A stretch of DNA of 5,697 bases. Origin: KBS-96 sp049585195. Its GTDB lineage: Bacteria; Acidobacteriota; Terriglobia; Bryobacterales; Bryobacteraceae. Under the pieces are notes generated by a model. The model did no database searches, had not been told where the DNA came from, and saw nothing but the letters and a program-made list of their open reading frames with translations. Positions 5,447-5,697 of this stretch are shown one piece after another. Within the stretch, counting starts at the first letter, position 1. Each line of letters begins with the position of its first letter. The DNA lies in NCBI GenBank assembly GCA_049585195.1, contig JBAUZG010000291.1:1-5697 (forward strand), read 5' to 3'. The position numbers and the translations under genes were made by a program.

Positions 5447-5697
5447 CCCAGCGCAATCCTCGCCTTCGTCAAATTACGCCACGTCAGAATCTCCAGGAAC
5501 CCTGCCAGGCACGACGGACTTAATTCGAGAAAAATCGCTCGCTACGAAGGCAAAGATCGCGCAACGTTACAGCTGGGTATCAGATTTTTGGTACCTTGCG
5601 TGACCCCCACCGTTTCCCTCAGCGCGGTAGATCAGAGAGATGCATTGCTAGATCGAATTTTGTCGCCCTTGCGGATTCACCTCGGAATCAATCGCTT
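5447..5697. other. right-hand stretch without a supported gene
   Basis: No frame with recognisable content, ribosome binding site or strong hairpin is seen. A short minus-strand frame ends at a TAA near 5443-5445 with plausible residues (for example LEILTWRNLTKARIALG), but it has no start and no family match I know. A CGTTACA at 5565-5571 is the inverse of TGTAACG at 138-144. Confidence 0.4.

Noticed and set aside
260..5515. Nine-base direct repeat AGGCACGAC at 260-268 and 5507-5515
   Set aside because: Too short, extended by no further matches, and far apart; expected by chance in a window this size.

Overview
The window is a GC-rich bacterial segment dominated by a transposition operon on the minus strand. 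The proteins are of a kind I associate with soil Acidobacteriota such as Solibacter-like genomes. That taxonomic guess rests on recalled protein resemblance and codon choice and is only moderate.

Layout, left to right. Bases 1-81 hold a leader with a strong ribosome binding site. Bases 82-249 encode a 55-residue protein whose first 20 residues look like the small DUF1328 membrane-protein family, after which the family match stops abruptly. Bases 250-490 hold a GC-rich hairpin and a 12-base motif that recurs at 909. Bases 497-871 encode an unrecognised two-helix membrane protein with a C-terminal CxxC...CxxC zinc ribbon. Bases 872-1112 are intergenic, between convergent genes. They carry two more related GTAAGC-GTCC motifs and a perfect 13-bp hairpin that probably terminates the transposon operon.

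Bases 1113-4909 (minus strand) form the core. In transcription order it contains a DUF6431-like zinc-ribbon protein, a Mu/TnsB/TniA-type DDE transposase, an ExeA/TnsC/TniB-type AAA ATPase, and a RepA-like (AAA_25) RecA-fold ATPase with a C-terminal winged-helix-like tail. The last three are tightly packed: there is a 5-nt gap, then a GTGA stop/start overlap. The likely division of labour is that the DDE protein binds and joins the ends, the first ATPase carries target choice, and the zinc-ribbon protein and/or the second ATPase supply target recognition. The last step is inference. No TnsA-like nuclease, TniQ/TnsD protein or resolvase is visible.

Bases 5031-5446 (plus strand, divergent) hold a conserved hypothetical gene broken by two single-T insertions into three frames. 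Bases 5447-5697 show no gene I can support. I could not define the transposon ends with confidence. Candidate end motifs lie on the left, and the right end may be beyond the window.
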